DNA of 64,000 nucleotides, taken from positions 558,001 through 622,000 of the forward strand of contig NC_022111.1 of assembly GCF_000163055.2 (NCBI RefSeq), given 5' to 3'. Position 1 is the stretch's first letter. Each line of letters begins with the position of its first letter. The notes beneath the pieces were generated by a model. The model was not told the DNA's origin and searched no databases. It was given only the letters and a program-made list of their open reading frames with translations. This DNA comes from Prevotella sp. oral taxon 299 str. F0039 (GTDB lineage Bacteria; Bacteroidota; Bacteroidia; Bacteroidales; Bacteroidaceae). The position numbers and the translations under genes were made by a program. Below are positions 36,990 through 46,515 of this stretch, piece after piece.

Positions 36990-38753
36990 ATGAAACGATT
37001 AAATTTACTATTTTTTTTCGTATTAACCCTATTAAATGTAGATGCACAAGGCTGGCCAAGTAAGTATCAAGGTGTAATGTTACAAGGCTTTTATTGGGAC
37101 AGTTATGGTGACACACAATGGTCTAATCTCAGCAATCAAGCCAACGAATTATCTAAGTATTTCAGTGCAATATGGGTTCCACAATCAGGATATTGCAACA
37201 CAACAAGCAACCAAATGGGTTATGCTCCTGTATGGTGGTTCAATCATACAAGTGCTTTTGGTTCTGAAAACGATTTGCGTTCGATGATTAAAACATTTAA
37301 AGAAAAGAATGTAGACATTATAGAAGACGTTGTTATTAACCACCGAAATGGAAACACTAATTGGTGCGATTTTCCTGAAGAAACCTGGAAAAACCAAACC
37401 ACGCATTGGTCATTGGCAGACATTTGTGCACATGATGACAATGGGAAAACTGCAAAAGCAGGTTTTATTACAACTGGTGCAGCAGATACAGGCGATGATT
37501 TTGACGGTGCAAGAGATCTTGATCATACATCAGATAATGTAAGAAAGAACATAAAACTTTATCTACACTTTCTAAAAGAAGACCTACAATATGCTGGCTT
37601 TCGCTATGATATGGTAAAAGGATTTAGTGCTAAATATGTTGGAGAATACAACTTGGACGCAAATCCTAAATATTCTGTGGGTGAATATTGGGATGGAGAC
37701 CCTTATAAACTTAAGGCTTGGATAAACGGAACCAAAGTTAATGGACAAATACAAAGTGCTGCTTTCGACTTTGCCCTTAAATATTATATCAACGATGCCA
37801 TAGGTAAAGAACAGTGGGAAAGACTTAACGGGGATTGTCCTGCTAAGGATCCTAATTATAGCAGATATGCTGTAACATTTGTAGATAACCACGATACCGA
37901 TAGAGATGGAAACAGACTTCAACGTAATCACCTTGCAGCAAACGCTTATATCTTAGCTATGCCAGGAACTCCCTGCATCTTTTTAAGTCATTGGAAATTA
38001 TATAAGACCCAAATAAAGAAACTTATTTTAGCAAGAAAAGCTGCGGGTATCACGAACGAAAGTAAAATTCTAAAATCTGAAAAGAAAGGTAATGGATATG
38101 CTGTAATTGTAGAAGGAGATAAAGGAAAGGTATTATTAACCTTAGGAAACGTTTATGGTTACCAAGAAGATGGTTATAAATTAGCACTTAGCGACGGCAA
38201 TTTTAAATTCTATGTATCAAACGAGGTAGACTTAACAGAGCTTGATAAGGTTAAAGAAGAAACATCTACAACCTTCACACCTCCTACCTTTTGCAAGGTA
38301 AACGAAGGGGAAACATGTGCATTTTTTGAAGCTCCTACTACATGGAACGCTCAAGTTTATTGCTGGAAATGGGATAACCAAGCAAACTATACAGGTGGAA
38401 TTTGGCCTGGTGTAGTTTGTGATCAAGTGGGAACAACACAAGATGGTAAGAAGGTATATAAATGGACATGGAATAATACAAAGTCTCTTCAAAGTAGTAC
38501 TAATTCTGGAATAATTTTTAATAATGGTAACGGACAAGCTCAAACTTCTGATTTGAAGTTTGTAAATGGTGGATACTATGATAATTTTTCAGGATCGGCT
38601 CCCAAAGCAATTATTAAGGTTTCTACAGGCATTAGCTCAATTCATGCAGATAAACAAGATAATGAATGGTACACCATAACAGGTATTAAGCTAAATAAGC
38701 CACAAAAAAAAGGAGTGTATATTTACAATAGAAAGAAAGTTTTATTTAACTAA
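36990..38753 (+). CDS. Secreted alpha-amylase (GH13) with starch-binding domain
   Basis: 587 residues, signal peptide to about residue 19 (MKRLNLLFFFVLTLLNVDA). The (beta/alpha)8 GH13 domain opens VMLQGFYWDSYGD and has VVINHRNG, catalytic Asp207 (GFRYDMVKGF), Glu232 (SVGEYWDG) and Asp302 (FVDNHDTD). After a beta-domain a CBM26-like starch-binding module follows (AFFEAPTTWNAQVYCWKWDN, about 435-540), then a Prevotella-style tail WYTITGIKLNKPQKKGVYIY that resembles C-terminal secretion or anchoring tails. Hydrolyses alpha-1,4-glucans outside the cell. Confidence 0.93.
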   Translation: MKRLNLLFFFVLTLLNVDAQGWPSKYQGVMLQGFYWDSYGDTQWSNLSNQANELSKYFSAIWVPQSGYCNTTSNQMGYAPVWWFNHTSAFGSENDLRSMIKTFKEKNVDIIEDVVINHRNGNTNWCDFPEETWKNQTTHWSLADICAHDDNGKTAKAGFITTGAADTGDDFDGARDLDHTSDNVRKNIKLYLHFLKEDLQYAGFRYDMVKGFSAKYVGEYNLDANPKYSVGEYWDGDPYKLKAWINGTKVNGQIQSAAFDFALKYYINDAIGKEQWERLNGDCPAKDPNYSRYAVTFVDNHDTDRDGNRLQRNHLAANAYILAMPGTPCIFLSHWKLYKTQIKKLILARKAAGITNESKILKSEKKGNGYAVIVEGDKGKVLLTLGNVYGYQEDGYKLALSDGNFKFYVSNEVDLTELDKVKEETSTTFTPPTFCKVNEGETCAFFEAPTTWNAQVYCWKWDNQANYTGGIWPGVVCDQVGTTQDGKKVYKWTWNNTKSLQSSTNSGIIFNNGNGQAQTSDLKFVNGGYYDNFSGSAPKAIIKVSTGISSIHADKQDNEWYTITGIKLNKPQKKGVYIYNRKKVLFN

Positions 38754-38787
38754 CTTATGAAGTTCTTTATGAAATAAATGTTATTTT

Positions 38788-38820
38788 AAGCGACTAAGAA
38801 ATTATCTAGTCGCTTTTTTA
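38788..38820 (+). terminator. Alpha-amylase terminator
   Basis: AAGCGACTA (38788-38796) pairs with TAGTCGCTT (38807-38815), 10-nt loop, followed by TTTT. Confidence 0.85.
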
Positions 38821-38987
38821 CATATAAATAAAGAAATATAGATGTTGATAAACATTGATGTAAAACTTGTATATCTACTCTTCATTAGAAAAATTATAGA
38901 TATAGAAAGAATTTTCATAAATATATTCGGAATGAGTGATATCTATCTTGTAAAAATAAGAATATTTGAATAAAAGTCAAGAAAAAA

Positions 38988-39018
38988 TTTGCTAGTAAAA
39001 AAAAAAAGTGTACCTTTG
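38988..39018 (+). promoter_or_regulatory. tRNA-Asp promoter
   Basis: TTTG (38988-38991), exactly 19 nt, TACCTTTG (39011-39018). The first tRNA starts 31 nt later. Confidence 0.8.
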
Positions 39019-39048
39019 CAAACGCAAAATAGCAATAGATCCTTAAGA

Positions 39049-39122
39049 GGTGCGTTAGTTCAGTTGGTTAGAATACATGCCTGTCACGCATGGGGTCACG
39101 GGTTCGAGTCCCGTACGCACCG
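39049..39122 (+). tRNA. tRNA-Asp (GTC), copy 1
   Basis: 74 nt cloverleaf: acceptor GGTGCGT with ACGCACC, anticodon GTC at 39083-39085 in CCTGTCACG, T-loop GGTTCGAGTCC, discriminator G. CCA not fully encoded (GCA follows). Identical to the copy 110 nt downstream. Confidence 0.97.
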
Positions 39123-39158
39123 CATAAGAGTTTAATTGTTTTTTTAGTACCTTTAAGA

Positions 39159-39232
39159 GGTGCGTTAGTTCAGTTGGTTAGAATACATGCCTGTCACGCA
39201 TGGGGTCACGGGTTCGAGTCCCGTACGCACCG
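39159..39232 (+). tRNA. tRNA-Asp (GTC), copy 2
   Basis: Exact copy of the first tRNA-Asp, anticodon at 39193-39195. The AAGAGG immediately before each copy is also shared, so the duplication includes 5' flank. Both are probably on one transcript ending at the hairpin that follows. Confidence 0.97.
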
Positions 39233-39234
39233 CA

Positions 39235-39262
39235 AGAGAGTCTAAAGAGGCTCTCTTTTTTC
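39235..39262 (+). terminator. Terminator after the tRNA-Asp pair
   Basis: GAGAG stem with CTCTC around TCTAAAGAGG, followed by TTTTTTCTTTTT. Confidence 0.8.
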
Positions 39263-39305
39263 TTTTTATATATTCTGTTTTAATAATAATCACTATCTTT
39301 GCAAC

Positions 39306-39479
39306 ATGAAAAAAATAGGAATAAGTTGGAAAGTTTTTGTAGTATTTCTCATTATTACATGTGGTCTGCTTTATATAACCCAATCCTTCGTTATGTCATT
39401 GGGTATTGTTTTGTTACTCTTTGTCATTGAACATTTCTTTATCGAGTTCTTTTCAAAGAAGAAAAATGATAATTTTTAG
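39306..39479 (+). CDS. Small two-helix membrane protein, unknown
   Basis: 57 residues from ATG 39306 to TAG 39477-39479; not listed by frame length alone. MKKIGISWKVFVVFLIITCG starts a first helix, then FVMSLGIVLLLFVIEHFFIEFF a second, with a lysine-rich cytoplasmic tail. A TATCTTTG box ends 7 nt before the ATG, so the transcript would have almost no leader. It precedes the kinase-RapZ fusion gene by 21 nt and probably shares its transcript. No known family recognised. Confidence 0.65.
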   Translation: MKKIGISWKVFVVFLIITCGLLYITQSFVMSLGIVLLLFVIEHFFIEFFSKKKNDNF

Positions 39480-39500
39480 ACCAATAATACTATTGTGATT

Positions 39501-40997
39501 ATGGAAAAGATTGCTCAGTTATATTTTGAATACAAAGGCTTTTATGCCGAGAAAATAGAACAACTTGCAGGAGCAGGAAGTAACCGTTGCTATTACAGAT
39601 GTTACGATAAACAAGGTGAAACGCTTATTGCCGTAAAAGGAACAAGCATTGAGGAGAATGAATCTTTTATTTATTTGTCTTCTCATTTTAATGCTCTTCA
39701 TTTACCAATTCCTGAAGTTCTTGCTGTAAGTAACGATCGGTTGTATTATTTGCAGACCGATTTAGGTTCTGTTTCTTTGTTTGATGCCTTGAAAGAAGGA
39801 AGAAAAAATGGAGGAAAGTATAATGAATCGGAAGTTACACTACTGGAAGATACTATCAAACAATTACCGCTTATTCAGATAAAGGGAGCTGAAAACCTTG
39901 ATTGGAGTCGTTGTTATCCACAGCCAGAGTTTGACAAAGAGAATGTAATGTTTGATTTAAACTATTTCAAATATTGTTTCTTAAAGCTTACAAACGTTGA
40001 CTTTAATGAGATTAAATTGCAACATGATTTCTATTATTTGACTGATTGCCTCACACAATTTTCGGGTAATTATTTTATGTATCGTGATTTTCAGGCTCGT
40101 AATGTAATGCTAACAGAAGGAACAAAACCTTGCTTTATCGATTTTCAAGGAGGTAGAAAAGGGCCTTTTTATTACGACTTAGCTTCGTTCTTGTGGCAGG
40201 CTTCTGCTCAATATAGCGATGATTTGCGTGCACATTTAATAGAGATCTATTATCAAGAACTTAGGAAATGGGTAGAAATAGGTTCTTTAGAAAAGTTTAG
40301 AAGTGATCTAAACCTGTTTGTTTTATTTAGAACCTTGCAAGTATTGGGCGCCTATGGATTTAGAGGATATATCGAAGAAAAGAGCTATTTTGTAAAAAGT
40401 ATACCATTTGCCATCAATAATTTAAAGGCATTACTTCAGAATGAAGACCTGTTGAAGCCTTATTCTTATTTAAAAGAGATATTAGAAAAACTGGTAAGCC
40501 TTCCACAATTTGATAGCAATTCGATAGCTAATACAACCGCTCCTCAATGTAACGTAACTGCTAGTCAAGAGGTATCGAATAATAAAAAACTAAAAGTTTT
40601 AGTGTATAGTTTTTCTTATCATCGTGGAATACCTAAGGATTTATCTGGTAATGGGGGAGGATATGTGTTTGATTGTAGAGCTGTTCATAATCCTGGAAGA
40701 TATGCTCAATATAAGAAATTAACTGGAAGAGATATTGAGGTTATTCAGTTCTTAGAAGACGATGGTGAGATAACAGAATTTTTAACTCATGTTTATGGAC
40801 TTGTGGATATGCATGTTTCAAGATATATAGAACGTGGGTTCACAAACTTAATGTTTTCTTTTGGCTGTACTGGAGGTCAGCATAGAAGTGTTTATTCTGC
40901 TCAGCATATAGCCGAATATATAAATGAAAAGTTTGGTTGTGCAGTGCAGTTAATTCACAGAGAACAGCATATTGAAGAATATTACGATGCAAAGTAG
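39501..40997 (+). CDS. Sugar kinase (AmgK-like) fused to RapZ C-terminal domain
   Basis: 498 residues from ATG 39501 (a GTG at 39495 is in frame). N-terminal aminoglycoside-phosphotransferase-like kinase: GAGSNRCYYRC as phosphate loop, catalytic YRDFQARNVML and metal motif CFIDFQGGRKGP; this matches AmgK-type cell-wall sugar kinases. After a linker, about residues 360-498 form a RapZ C-terminal domain with VFDCRAVHNPGR and GCTGGQHRSVY, the parts that bind GlcN6P in RapZ. Fusion suggests metabolite-gated phosphorylation of GlcNAc or MurNAc in cell-wall recycling; this is inference. No murU is adjacent. Confidence 0.85.
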   Translation: MEKIAQLYFEYKGFYAEKIEQLAGAGSNRCYYRCYDKQGETLIAVKGTSIEENESFIYLSSHFNALHLPIPEVLAVSNDRLYYLQTDLGSVSLFDALKEGRKNGGKYNESEVTLLEDTIKQLPLIQIKGAENLDWSRCYPQPEFDKENVMFDLNYFKYCFLKLTNVDFNEIKLQHDFYYLTDCLTQFSGNYFMYRDFQARNVMLTEGTKPCFIDFQGGRKGPFYYDLASFLWQASAQYSDDLRAHLIEIYYQELRKWVEIGSLEKFRSDLNLFVLFRTLQVLGAYGFRGYIEEKSYFVKSIPFAINNLKALLQNEDLLKPYSYLKEILEKLVSLPQFDSNSIANTTAPQCNVTASQEVSNNKKLKVLVYSFSYHRGIPKDLSGNGGGYVFDCRAVHNPGRYAQYKKLTGRDIEVIQFLEDDGEITEFLTHVYGLVDMHVSRYIERGFTNLMFSFGCTGGQHRSVYSAQHIAEYINEKFGCAVQLIHREQHIEEYYDAK

Positions 40998-41386
40998 AGA
41001 AAGATAACTTGTATAGTGGAAAAAGATAGAATATATTTTTGTTTCTAAAAAGATTGCTTTTTGAATGTAATAGTAATGCTTTTAAGATACAAAATCAATA
41101 TTTTTGTGATGTAATATCAATGAGTTTATAATTAAACATAATAGAAGTGTATTCTTACTACTAAGAAGATGCACTTTTGTTATTTGTATGATTGAAAGAT
41201 AGAGTAAGGAAAAGAATAAATCAAGAATATTCTTTGAGAAATGTGTATCTTGTAGAAAGATAATGAAGATTATTTTTTTATCTCTTGATTATTATAATAA
41301 AAGAAAATTCTATGATGGATTTGAAAACATATATTCAAAACTTCATAGAATTTTCTCTTATTATCTAAATGCAATAAAACAAGCTT
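40998..41386. other. Convergent intergenic region
   Basis: 389 nt between the kinase fusion and glgP. No gene seen. It contains the strong hairpin at 41303-41355. The remainder is AT-rich with several poly-A/T runs. Confidence 0.5.
41303..41355 (-). terminator. glgP terminator-like double hairpin
   Basis: GAAAATTCTATGA (41303-41315) and TCATAGAATTTTC (41343-41355) are a perfect 13-bp stem; inside it TTTGAA/TTCAAA forms a second stem around AACATATA. On the minus strand TTTTATTA follows. Confidence 0.75.
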
Positions 41387-43948
41387 TTAGTTGAGCCACT
41401 TAATGTAGCAGAAGTCTTGTCTGTGTGGTAAATGAACATTCTTAGGGAACATGCGAACAGCAATTCGGTATGCACCAGCCTTTGCAGGTTCTATATTAGC
41501 TTCGAAAGTATAAAGATTTCCTTCGCTACCAACCATTTCGAATTGATGAATGCTGTATAATTCATGATCGTCTTGTCCTTGAATACCCTTTAAGGCAACC
41601 AGCTCTAATCCTACAGCGTCATTTAACCCTTGTTCGTCTATTACATATCTTAGTTTATAAGGAACACCTGTTTCGACTCCATCAATAAGAGTATTAGCTT
41701 CTTGAGACACTACATGAATAGAATCCCAACGCTCTGCTACGGTCTCTTTCCATAGAGCAATTTCTTTAGCAAGGGCATTATCGTTAGCTGATAGTTCTTT
41801 AAAGCGTTTTGCTTCTTTGTTATAGAACTTATCAAAGTAATCGTCTAATTGACGCTTCATTGTATAATGAGGAGCAATAGTTGCTATTGAGTTCTTAATA
41901 ACTTTGATCCATTCTTCGCTAAATCCTTGTTGGTTCTTAGCGTAGTACATTGGAAGAATATCATTTTCTAATAGACCATAGATCGTTGCAGCATCTAATT
42001 GATCTTGATATTCTTGATTATCATAAGTACGTTTTTCAGTTAATGCCCATCCTGCACCTTCACGATAGCCTTCAAGCCACCATCCATCTAACACAGAAAG
42101 GTTAACAACACCATTCATCTCTGCCTTTTCTCCAGATGTGCCAGAAGCCTCTAGAGGTCTTGTTGGAGTATTCATCCAAATGTCAACACCAGAAACTAAG
42201 CGACGAGCAAGTTGCATATCGTAGTCTTCTAAGAAGATAATCTTACCTAAGAATTCTGGACGTTGGCTAATTTCGTATATACGTTTGATTAGTCCTTGAC
42301 CAGCTCCGTCTGCTGGGTGTGCTTTTCCTGAGAAGAAGAATAATACAGGACGTTCAGGGTTGTTAACGATTTTAGCAAGTCTATCTAAGTCTGTGAAAAG
42401 AAGGTGAGCACGTTTGTAAGTTGCAAAACGACGGCAGAAACCAATCATTAGCGCATTAGGGTTGATGCGCTCTAATAGCGACATTACACGAGATGGATCG
42501 CCTTGGTTCTTCAACCAGTTTTGAGTAAACTTCTCACGGATATAGTTAACCAATTTCTTCTTTAAGGTCATACGAGTTTCCCAAATCTCTGCATCAGGAC
42601 AATTGTATATACCATGCCAAATACTTTCATTACTTTGGTCGTTAATGAAATTTTTATCAAAGTACTTATCGTATAATTCACGGAATTCAGAAGAAGTCCA
42701 AGTTGGTAAGTGAACACCATTAGTTACATAACCAACGTGGTTTTCTTCAGGATAGTAGCCACTCCAAATGTTAGCAAACATCTTTTGACTTACCCAACCA
42801 TGAAGCTTACTTACACCGTTAACTTCTTGACAAGTATTGCACGCAAATGTTGATAAACAGAAACGTTCATTATGGTCGTCTGGGTTTTCTCTACCCATTC
42901 CAATAAATTCGTCCCATGAAATTCCTAGGCGAGATGGATAACCTCCCATGTATTTGCCAAATAAATTCTCATCGAAATAGTCGTGCCCTGCAGGAACAGG
43001 AGTGTGTACTGTATAAAGAGAAGATGCACGAACAAGCTCCATTGCTTGGTTAAATGAAAGACCGCTATCTACATAATCGCATAGTCTTTGTAAGTTACAA
43101 AGAGCAGCGTGACCCTCATTACAGTGATAAATATCTTTCTTTATACCTAACTTCTTAAGCATAAGCATACCACCAATACCAAGAAGAATCTCTTGTTTCA
43201 AACGGTTTTCCCAGTCACCGCCATAGAGTGAGTGTGTAATTGGTTTGTCGAAATCAGAGTTAAGGTTGTTATCTGTATCTAGAAGATATAGTTTAATACG
43301 ACCAACATTTGCGCACCATACGTATGCATGTACGTGATAATTAAGGTAAGGAACCTCAACAACCATAGGATCGCCATTGCTATCGTAAACACGTTCGATA
43401 GGTAATGAGTTGAAATTCTGAGCGTTATATTGTGCAACTTGTTGTCCATCGATGCTTAATGATTGTGTGAAGTAGCCATAGCGATATAAGAAACCAACAG
43501 CACACATATCAACATTACTATCTGAAGCTTCTTTTATATAATCTCCAGCAAGTACACCTAAACCTCCAGAATAGATCTTTAAGGTTTGATTTAATCCGTA
43601 CTCCATACAGAAATAGGCAACAGAAGGACGCTTGTTATTTGGCTTTACGTCCATGTAAGTGCGGAATTTTTTGTATACATCCTTCACTTTTTTCATCATT
43701 GCCTTATCTTTTGTTATAGCAACTTTTCTGTCGTAACTTAAACGATCGAGCAATAAGACAGGATTGCCTTGAACTTCTTGATATAATTCTTCGTCAAGAC
43801 TCTGGAATAGGTTTTGTGCATCATAGTTCCAAGCCCACCATAAGTTGTGAGCAAGTTCATCTAAACACTTTAGTTCTTCAGGGAGCTTTGACTTAATAGT
43901 AAGCTCTTTCCATTGAGGAATGTTAGTGTAATCTGCTTTGATTTTCAT
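41387..43948 (-). CDS. glgP: Alpha-glucan phosphorylase (GT35)
   Basis: 853 residues. Releases glucose-1-phosphate from glycogen or maltodextrin with phosphate. N-terminal DUF3417-type segment ([20 protein letters not shown]) followed by the phosphorylase fold; PLP lysine lies in [14 protein letters not shown], and [12 protein letters not shown] and [14 protein letters not shown] mark the active-site cleft. This is the shorter bacterial/archaeal alpha-glucan type rather than the E. coli type. 35 nt downstream of the glycogen synthase. Confidence 0.94.
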   Translation of the reverse strand: MKIKADYTNIPQWKELTIKSKLPEELKCLDELAHNLWWAWNYDAQNLFQSLDEELYQEVQGNPVLLLDRLSYDRKVAITKDKAMMKKVKDVYKKFRTYMDVKPNNKRPSVAYFCMEYGLNQTLKIYSGGLGVLAGDYIKEASDSNVDMCAVGFLYRYGYFTQSLSIDGQQVAQYNAQNFNSLPIERVYDSNGDPMVVEVPYLNYHVHAYVWCANVGRIKLYLLDTDNNLNSDFDKPITHSLYGGDWENRLKQEILLGIGGMLMLKKLGIKKDIYHCNEGHAALCNLQRLCDYVDSGLSFNQAMELVRASSLYTVHTPVPAGHDYFDENLFGKYMGGYPSRLGISWDEFIGMGRENPDDHNERFCLSTFACNTCQEVNGVSKLHGWVSQKMFANIWSGYYPEENHVGYVTNGVHLPTWTSSEFRELYDKYFDKNFINDQSNESIWHGIYNCPDAEIWETRMTLKKKLVNYIREKFTQNWLKNQGDPSRVMSLLERINPNALMIGFCRRFATYKRAHLLFTDLDRLAKIVNNPERPVLFFFSGKAHPADGAGQGLIKRIYEISQRPEFLGKIIFLEDYDMQLARRLVSGVDIWMNTPTRPLEASGTSGEKAEMNGVVNLSVLDGWWLEGYREGAGWALTEKRTYDNQEYQDQLDAATIYGLLENDILPMYYAKNQQGFSEEWIKVIKNSIATIAPHYTMKRQLDDYFDKFYNKEAKRFKELSANDNALAKEIALWKETVAERWDSIHVVSQEANTLIDGVETGVPYKLRYVIDEQGLNDAVGLELVALKGIQGQDDHELYSIHQFEMVGSEGNLYTFEANIEPAKAGAYRIAVRMFPKNVHLPHRQDFCYIKWLN

Positions 43949-43983
43949 AAATTTCGATATTCGTTTATGTGTGAATTTTGTTG

Positions 43984-45633
43984 TTAATTTCTCTCTTCTG
44001 CCTTTTTAAGCGCATGATCATAAGCACTATCATAATAGGCAATGAACTTATTCCATAGTGCTTTCTTAGATATTTTGCAAGCATTGTTGCGTGCTTTCTT
44101 AATATCTTCATTATTCAATGTTGAATATTTAATAATGGTATTCTTAATTTCTTCTGTAACGTCCCAATAGTTATAGTCTGTTCTATCGATTACTTTTACA
44201 CCACTAATGATGTCGTTCTCAAATCCTTTTAAGCCTTTAGCCCATAGTCCAAAGCCTGCTAAGTTTGTAGTGATGCAAGGAACCTTAAATGCAACAGCTT
44301 CAAGAGGAGTGTATCCCCATGGTTCATAATAAGAAGGATAAACGCAAAGGTCGTTTCCAAGAATCAAGTCATAATAATTCATATTTAATATTCCATCATC
44401 TCCATTTAAGTAAGATGGAATAAAGATAATTGTAACATCTTCTTCTTTCTTGTTGTAGAAACCAAATGAATGTAACATATTTAGAATATTATCATTATCC
44501 ATTTGATTTAACCAATGTGTAATATAGGGTTGCTCTAATGGGGTTGTATAAGTTGTTGACTTAGCTAAACGTTCTACTAAATCTTTTCTTGCATCGTTTA
44601 CCCAAGCTGGAACTTCAATGAAAGCAACAATCTCTTTCTTTAAGTTTGAATCAAATCGAAGCTTATTAATAGCCTCAACAAATACGTCTATACCTTTATT
44701 TCTAAACTCGTATCGACCACTTGTTGATACCAGAATAGCATCATTGTTGAATTCTTTTCCTGTTAGAGCATTTGCAACTCTTAGCAGAGTTTCTCTGGCT
44801 TTCTTTCTTTGGGAAGTGAAACTATTTCCTTTGGGGACAAAATCGTCCTCGAATCCATTTGGAAGAACAACGTCCACTTCACGATCTAGTAATTCTTTAC
44901 ACTCTAAAGCAGTGATATCACTCACTGTAGTAAAGCAATCTACATTATGCGCTGTTTGTCGTTCTATTGAATGTTTACTTTGCATGTTCAACTCATCTGC
45001 CATCTGATTGCCATTGTAAGCCCCTAGATATTGGTAGAGAGGTTTGTTGTTTCCTGCGATACTTCTACCGATACTTGTAGCGTGAGTCGTAAAAATAGTA
45101 GCTACTTGTGGTAGATGTAAGCGCAAATATAATAAGCCCATACAAGTCATCCATTCGTTGCCGTGATAGATAACCTTTTGATTATCCTTAATATAATAAT
45201 GGTAGAAAGATTCAACAACACGTGCGGCAGCGTATGAAAACATTGATGCTTCATCATAATCTCCATAGGCGTGCAAACTATCTACGCCAAAATGCTCCCA
45301 AATCTCAGTATATATATTGTCTTTATCTTTATAGAAAGTAGAAAAATCTACAAGTATTGCAATAGGATTTCCAGGTATATTCCACCTTCCAATTCTTAAA
45401 CTTAAGTTTTCAGAAAGTTGCTTTTTCCAATCTTTAAAAAGCTTTTTATCTTCAGTGAAATAGGGACATTCATTTTCTTTCCAACAATCTGGACCAATAA
45501 AAATTAGATGGTCTTTAAATCTCTCTTGTAACGTTTTTGCACGTGTAGAAAGCACAGTATATATACCACCTACTTTGTTACAAACTTCCCAACTAGATTC
45601 AAAAATGTAGTTAGGAACTAATTTTTCTGCCAT
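43984..45633 (-). CDS. Glycogen synthase of the GT3 (eukaryote-like) family
   Basis: 549 residues. Unlike GlgA (GT5), it opens [21 protein letters not shown] and continues [13 protein letters not shown] and [13 protein letters not shown]-type [17 protein letters not shown], which are the conserved segments of animal and fungal glycogen synthases (GT3). The [10 protein letters not shown] stretch holds the acid/base Glu. No regulatory phosphorylation tails. Donor is probably UDP-glucose, as in the GT3 family; this is inference. Promoter TTTG-N19-TATCTTTG at 45656-45686. Confidence 0.9.
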   Translation of the reverse strand: MAEKLVPNYIFESSWEVCNKVGGIYTVLSTRAKTLQERFKDHLIFIGPDCWKENECPYFTEDKKLFKDWKKQLSENLSLRIGRWNIPGNPIAILVDFSTFYKDKDNIYTEIWEHFGVDSLHAYGDYDEASMFSYAAARVVESFYHYYIKDNQKVIYHGNEWMTCMGLLYLRLHLPQVATIFTTHATSIGRSIAGNNKPLYQYLGAYNGNQMADELNMQSKHSIERQTAHNVDCFTTVSDITALECKELLDREVDVVLPNGFEDDFVPKGNSFTSQRKKARETLLRVANALTGKEFNNDAILVSTSGRYEFRNKGIDVFVEAINKLRFDSNLKKEIVAFIEVPAWVNDARKDLVERLAKSTTYTTPLEQPYITHWLNQMDNDNILNMLHSFGFYNKKEEDVTIIFIPSYLNGDDGILNMNYYDLILGNDLCVYPSYYEPWGYTPLEAVAFKVPCITTNLAGFGLWAKGLKGFENDIISGVKVIDRTDYNYWDVTEEIKNTIIKYSTLNNEDIKKARNNACKISKKALWNKFIAYYDSAYDHALKKAEERN

Positions 45634-45655
45634 GATAAATTATATTATAGTTGCG

Positions 45656-45686
45656 CAAAGATAGCATAAAAAACGAATATACCAAA
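45656..45686 (-). promoter_or_regulatory. Promoter of the glycogen synthase-phosphorylase operon
   Basis: On the minus strand TTTG (45683-45686), exactly 19 nt, TATCTTTG (45656-45663). Transcript start near 45650 leaves about 17 nt before the ATG. Confidence 0.75.
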
Positions 45687-45858
45687 TTTAAGGAAATATA
45701 TTTTCTATAAAATTGCCGTTTTCTTGATCAATAATCTTTATCTTTGTATTTTGACTAGAGAATATAACTTCTTTTCGTGAAAGTATAAAAATATTTGTAG
45801 AATATAAGATGGAAAGGAGTTTTCTCGTGATAATTATTTATTAAATAAGTTTTGTATA

Positions 45859-46296
45859 ATGATAAAGTTCTTTAAAATAATATTTATTTCGTTTTTATGT
45901 ATTGTTCTTTTCCCCAATTCGCTTTTTTCACAAGAAAGTAATCCCTTTAAAGGGACCTATTATAATAAGGAGTTGGATATATATATAGTGCTAGACTTTT
46001 ATAAAAGCAAACTACTTGTTCCTGGACAAAGCGTTCTTGGAGAAGTTTCAGGATACTTAGGAGATAATAGAGATTCACGAAAATGGATTTTTTTAGATGC
46101 AATGCCTGTTGATAAGCTTTCGTATAAGGCAGATGTAATAAATGATTATGGAAGTGAAGATTTAATAGCTTCATTTGTGAATGATACAGATTCTACAATA
46201 GTTCTAAAACAATTGGAGGGTAGTGCGATAAAAATTGCTCGCAATAGTAAGTGGCAGAGATTGCCAAAACAGATTACTTTTATTCGAAAGAAATAA
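45859..46296 (+). CDS. Secreted protein of unknown function
   Basis: 145 residues with a clear signal peptide (MIKFFKIIFISFLCIVLFPNSLFSQ) and a mature part of about 120 residues rich in beta-strand (GTYYNKELDIYIVLDFYKSKLLV...). No Cys lipobox, no repeat. I recognise no family. A TATCTTTG box near 45760 is the likely promoter. It is flanked by the divergent glycogen operon and, 220 nt on, the FAD dehydrogenase. Confidence 0.7.
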   Translation: MIKFFKIIFISFLCIVLFPNSLFSQESNPFKGTYYNKELDIYIVLDFYKSKLLVPGQSVLGEVSGYLGDNRDSRKWIFLDAMPVDKLSYKADVINDYGSEDLIASFVNDTDSTIVLKQLEGSAIKIARNSKWQRLPKQITFIRKK

Positions 46297-46515
46297 GAAG
46301 TTTTCTTGCATTTTATTTCTTTTGAAAGTAAAAAAAGAATGGGTTGGGCAAGAAACCTCATATTTAATATATACCTTTGCAAGCGATTAACGGAATACAA
46401 AGCCTTTAATTTGTTTAATCTTCTTAGTATATAAAATATTATAATCATGATATTCTATTAAAAATCAGGTTATTGTATTTTTCTGTTAAACATATTTACG
46501 AATATAAATAAACAT

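Noticed and set aside
39049-39232. tRNA-associated integration site
   Set aside because: No integrase, no direct repeat of a tRNA end beyond the tandem copy itself.
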